Positions 60,901 through 64,000 of a stretch of DNA of 64,000 bases are shown piece by piece. The stretch comes from Allosphingosinicella sp042666435 (lineage in GTDB: Bacteria; Pseudomonadota; Alphaproteobacteria; Sphingomonadales; Sphingomonadaceae). A program made the position numbers and the translations under genes. The notes beneath the pieces were generated by a model. The model saw nothing but the letters and a program-made list of their open reading frames with translations. It was not told the DNA's origin and ran no database searches. How positions within the stretch are numbered: the stretch's first letter is position 1; each line of letters begins with the position of its first letter. Location: assembly GCF_042666435.1 (NCBI RefSeq), contig NZ_JBHTDC010000001.1:744001-808000 (forward strand). The letters are read 5' to 3'.

Positions 60901-63066
60901 ATGAACCGCGTCCGCGTCATCCTCCTCAACGCCGCCCTCGGCCCGCTCGATTATCGCGCGCCCCAGGGAAGCGCGATCGCGCCCGGCACGATCGTGCTGG
61001 CGCCGCTGGGGCCGAGGCAGATGACGGGCGTGGTCTGGGAGCCCGAGCGGCTGGACGCCGGCGAGGTGGACGAGAAGCGCCTCCGCCCCCTGCTCCACGT
61101 CTACGACATTCCGCCGATCGCGGAGCCGCTGCGGCGGCTGATCGAATGGACGGCGGATTATTATCTCGCGCCGATCGCGTCGGTGCTGCGGATGACGATC
61201 TCCTCGGCGAGCGCATTGGACGGCACGCGGACCGTGACCGAATATCGCGCCACCGGCATGGTGCCCGAACGCATGACTCCGCAGCGCGGACAGGCGCTGG
61301 AGCGGATCGGCGAGCGCCAGGGTCTGGTGCGCGAATTGGCGCTGGCGGCGGACGTTTCGGACGGGGTGATCCGTGGGCTGGTCAAGACCGGCGCGATCGA
61401 GGCGGTGGAAGTGTCGGTCGACGACCCCTTCCCCCTCCCCGATCCGGACCACGACCCGCCGGCGCTGGAAGAAGCGCAGCAGGCGGCGGCGGCGACCTTC
61501 GTCGCGGCGGTGCGCGCTCGAGAATTCGCGCCCTTCCTGCTCGACGGGGTGACCGGATCGGGCAAGACCGAAGTCTATTTCGAGGCGGTGGCCGAAGCGA
61601 TCCGGGAGGGACGGCAGACATTGGTGCTCCTGCCCGAGATCGCGCTGACCGAGCCCTTCCTGAAGCGCTTCGCCGCCCGCTTCGGCTGCGAGCCCGTCGC
61701 CTGGCACTCAGGCCTCCGCCAATCGCAGCGCCGCCGTGCCTGGCGGGCCATCGCGACCGGTGACGCCCGGGTGGTGGTCGGCGCGCGCTCGGCCCTGTTC
61801 CTCCCCTATCGCATGCTCGGCCTGATCGTCGTCGACGAAGCGCACGAGACCAGCTTCAAGCAGGAGGACGGCGTCCAATATCACGCCCGCGATGTAGCCG
61901 TGATGCGCGCGAAGCTGGAGCAGGTGCCGGTCATCCTCGCCTCCGCGACCCCGGCGATCGAGACAAGGCAGATGGCGGAGATCGGCGTCTATTCCGAGGT
62001 CAGGCTGCCCGACCGCTACGGCGTCGCGGAAATGCCGGACATCGCGGCCATCGACCTCATCCAGGATCCGCCGCCCCGCGGCCGCTGGCTGGCGCCCACA
62101 TTGGTCCGCGAGATCGAAGCCAATCTGGAAGCGGGCGAGCAGACTTTGCTCTTCCTCAACCGGCGCGGCTACGCCCCGCTCACCCTCTGCCGCCATTGCG
62201 GGCATCGTTTCCAATGCCCCAATTGCACCGCCTGGATGGTCGAGCACCGCCTCGTCCACCGCCTGGCCTGCCACCATTGCGGCCACATGATGCCGCCGCC
62301 CCGCGCCTGCCCCGAATGCAAGGAGGAGGACAGCCTCGTCCCGGTCGGCCCCGGCGTCGAGCGGATCGCCGACGAGGTGGAGGCCCTGTTCCCCGACGCC
62401 CGCACTGCGATCGTAACCTCGGACACGATCTGGTCCCCGGCCAAGGCGGCGGAGTTCGTCGGCCGGATGGAGGCGGGCGAGATCGACATCGTCGTCGGCA
62501 CGCAGTTGGTGACAAAGGGCTATCACTTCCCCAACCTCACCCTGGTCGGCGTGGTCGACGCCGATCTCGGCCTCTCCGGCGGCGACCTCCGCGCGGCTGA
62601 GCGCAGCTTCCAGCAGATCATGCAGGTCTCCGGCCGCGCCGGCCGGGGCGAGAAGCCGGGCCGAGTCCTCGTCCAGACCCACGAGCCCGCCGCGCCCGTG
62701 ATCAACGCCCTCGTCAGCGGCGACGCGGAGGGCTTCTACGCCGCCGAGACCGAAGCGAGGCGCGACGCCGCCATGCCCCCCTTCGGCCGCCTCGCCGGCA
62801 TCATCATCTCATCGGAGGACCTCGCCGAAGCCACCGAGACCGCCCGCCTCATCGGCCGCGCCGCGCCGCGCGTCGAGAATATGGCCGTCTTCGGCCCCGC
62901 CCCCGCCCCGCTCGCCATGCTCCGCGGCCGCCACCGCCAACGCCTCCTCGTCCACGCCGCGCGTTCGCTCGACGTCCAGGACGTGATCCGCGACTGGCTC
63001 GGCAAGCTGGAATGGCCGCGCGGCGTGCGGGTGGCGGTGGATGTCGATCCGTACAGCTTTCTGTAG
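60901..63066 (+). CDS. priA: Primosomal replication protein PriA (DEAH-type helicase)
   Basis: 721 aa. N-terminal 3'-DNA-binding domain (VRVILLNAALGPLDYRAPQG), Walker A LDGVTGSGKTEVYFE (about residue 222), DEAH box VVDEAHETSF, zinc ligands CRHCGHRFQCPNC, CHHCGH, CPEC, and motif VVGTQLVTKGYHFPNLTLVG are all intact. Restarts stalled forks. A segment of its 3' part (62682-62847) is repeated almost exactly at 63835-64000. Confidence 0.96.
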   Translation: MNRVRVILLNAALGPLDYRAPQGSAIAPGTIVLAPLGPRQMTGVVWEPERLDAGEVDEKRLRPLLHVYDIPPIAEPLRRLIEWTADYYLAPIASVLRMTISSASALDGTRTVTEYRATGMVPERMTPQRGQALERIGERQGLVRELALAADVSDGVIRGLVKTGAIEAVEVSVDDPFPLPDPDHDPPALEEAQQAAAATFVAAVRAREFAPFLLDGVTGSGKTEVYFEAVAEAIREGRQTLVLLPEIALTEPFLKRFAARFGCEPVAWHSGLRQSQRRRAWRAIATGDARVVVGARSALFLPYRMLGLIVVDEAHETSFKQEDGVQYHARDVAVMRAKLEQVPVILASATPAIETRQMAEIGVYSEVRLPDRYGVAEMPDIAAIDLIQDPPPRGRWLAPTLVREIEANLEAGEQTLLFLNRRGYAPLTLCRHCGHRFQCPNCTAWMVEHRLVHRLACHHCGHMMPPPRACPECKEEDSLVPVGPGVERIADEVEALFPDARTAIVTSDTIWSPAKAAEFVGRMEAGEIDIVVGTQLVTKGYHFPNLTLVGVVDADLGLSGGDLRAAERSFQQIMQVSGRAGRGEKPGRVLVQTHEPAAPVINALVSGDAEGFYAAETEARRDAAMPPFGRLAGIIISSEDLAEATETARLIGRAAPRVENMAVFGPAPAPLAMLRGRHRQRLLVHAARSLDVQDVIRDWLGKLEWPRGVRVAVDVDPYSFL
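62682..62847 (+). repeat. Direct repeat, first copy (within priA)
   Basis: This 166-base segment of priA matches 63835-64000 with two differences, both silent in the priA frame (GCG/GCC and GCC/GCA, both Ala). The second copy runs off the window end, so the true repeat is longer. Offset is 1153 bases. Confidence 0.95.
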
Positions 63067-63152
63067 GGCGTGGTAGACTAGGCGAATCCGCGAATCCAAC
63101 GACTTGCGGACGTTGGCGAGAAGTCAGATGGTGCGGGCTGAAGGGCATACGA

Positions 63153-63659
63153 ATGAGCGACGAAAAACCTTATTTTCGGTTCAATCCAGGGGCCTATCAG
63201 AACGGGCGCTCGTTTGAGCAAACAAGCGAGGTTTGCGATGTCTGCGCACGTCCCTGTGCGTGGAGATACACGGGTAACATTTACGCTGAGCAGAGTCCCA
63301 TAGTCTGTGCCCGCTGCATTGCGAGTGGTAGCCTTGGTGGCTTCCTAAATGACGCGGAATTCACCTTCCATGATATTGAGCTCAATGGTGCGGACCCTGC
63401 CCTTGAGGATGAGCTTTTTCGACGGACCCCCGGCGTCGCTTGCTTCAATCCTTTCGAGTGGCCGGTGCTGGACGCCAAGCCCCTGGCCTTCGCAGGTTAT
63501 GGGGAGGATCGGGCCTTACTCTCTCTCGCAGGGGTGCGATCAGCCATTGACTCTGCATTCGCGGTCGCGGGCGGTGCGTTTGACGGTCCGACACCGTACG
63601 CGCTCATTTTCAAAGAGATCGAGGGCGAACGGTATCGCGCGGTGATCGACTTGGATTGA
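63153..63659 (+). CDS. CbrC-family (UPF0167) protein
   Basis: 168 aa from ATG 63153. MSDEKPYFRFNPGAYQNGRS and SFEQTSEVCDVCARPCAWRY then IVCARCIASG match the CbrC family (E. coli CbrC, colicin E2 tolerance). C28-x2-C31 and C52-x2-C55 form a likely zinc site. The first 60 bases are only about half G+C, well below the neighbours, which suggests recent acquisition. It lies between two priA segments. Confidence 0.85.
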   Translation: MSDEKPYFRFNPGAYQNGRSFEQTSEVCDVCARPCAWRYTGNIYAEQSPIVCARCIASGSLGGFLNDAEFTFHDIELNGADPALEDELFRRTPGVACFNPFEWPVLDAKPLAFAGYGEDRALLSLAGVRSAIDSAFAVAGGAFDGPTPYALIFKEIEGERYRAVIDLD

Positions 63660-63726
63660 ACGTCAACCTCTGACGGGATCTCCTCGTTTTGCCCTTTGCC
63701 AACATTCGCGACCGCCGCGGCCTTGC

Positions 63727-63834
63727 TCAGACGCGATCGATCTGCGCTGCGAAGCAGCCTCGCTTCGCATTGTGGACGTGGAGATAGGTGGTGCCCGGGT
63801 CGTCGAACAGGCGGGCGATCAGGGGCTCCAGCTC
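63727..63834 (-). pseudogene. C-terminal fragment of a DUF1203-like gene, cut by the priA repeat
   Basis: On the minus strand the frame ends ELEPLIARLFDDPGTTYLHV / HNAKRGCFAAQIDRV and TGA at 63727. The motif (LFDDP..TYLHVHNAKRGCFAA) resembles the C-terminal end of DUF1203 proteins. Upstream of base 63834 the sequence turns into the priA repeat, so the 5' part of the gene is lost. Confidence 0.5.
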
Positions 63835-64000
63835 CGAGCCCGCCGCGCCCGTGATCAACGCCCTCGTCAGCGGCGACGCCGAGGGCTTCTACGCCGCCGA
63901 GACCGAAGCGAGGCGCGACGCCGCCATGCCCCCCTTCGGCCGCCTCGCCGGCATCATCATCTCATCGGAGGACCTCGCAGAAGCCACCGAGACCGCCCGC
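63835..64000 (+). pseudogene. Partial second copy of priA (continues past window end)
   Basis: Copy of priA bases 62682-62847 in the same orientation, with two silent differences. It starts inside codon 594 of PriA and has no start codon or upstream coding sequence, so it cannot encode PriA. It runs to the last base of the window. Confidence 0.9.

Overview
The window reads as a chromosomal segment of a GC-rich alphaproteobacterium, most likely a member of the Sphingomonadales. Grounds: strong GC bias at third codon positions; a tonB-exbB-exbD-exbD operon; exosortase-A (XrtA)-type glycosyltransferase and O-ligase genes; a 'vgr related' HEMTH protein; a short PutA without the DNA-binding domain; and the order hrcA-grpE / rph-rdgB-hemW / LpoA-like / rsmI-yraN-gshB. 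No rRNA, tRNA or CRISPR array was recognised. Genus is inferred, not shown.

Layout. 1-2.5 kb: C-terminal end of an RTX protein, a small membrane protein, and a phage-like S24 repressor facing a small HTH-like gene across an inverted-repeat operator. 2.5-6 kb: part of an XrtA exopolysaccharide locus without the exosortase. 6-15 kb: PfpI-like protein, topoisomerase IB, MscS channel, PutA and a MaoC-thiolase cluster. 15-18.4 kb: a possible 22-codon gene, PHA depolymerase and an ABC exporter. 18.4-21.5 kb: TonB energy-transduction operon. 21.7-30.3 kb: folate-pathway pair, Nudix/CCA genes, a GGDEF-EAL protein and ParC. 30.4-35 kb: DUF4349 lipoprotein, LysR regulator, lipoprotein hydrolase plus kynureninase, IS5-family debris. 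35-39 kb: ydbH-ynbE-ydbL envelope lipid-transport operon. 39-45 kb: radC, purB, dnaK-dnaJ with a heat-shock promoter, copper chaperone. 45-57.5 kb: MHYT-GGDEF-EAL, hrcA-grpE, rph-rdgB-hemW, LpoA-like, rsmI-yraN-gshB-dedA, and xerC with DUF484. 58-59 kb: a degenerate mobile-DNA patch. 59-64 kb: fructose-6-phosphate aldolase, DUF4197, priA, cbrC and a partial second copy of priA.

Most of the window is core housekeeping in tightly packed operons with ATGA or GTGA stop/start overlaps. The accessory signals sit in the gaps. Five copies of an imperfect double-hairpin repeat occur between 33.5 and 51.4 kb, one of which supplies the apparent hemW start codon. Two different pieces of IS5-family transposase and an orphan RAYT-type inverted repeat are present. 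The 3' part of priA is duplicated around cbrC. A tiny ORF with an ideal Shine-Dalgarno sequence sits downstream of the PHA depolymerase gene. The best candidates for something undescribed are that tiny ORF, the S24/HTH switch, the priA-cbrC-priA' arrangement, and the hairpin that traps the start codon of the kynureninase-linked lipoprotein hydrolase.
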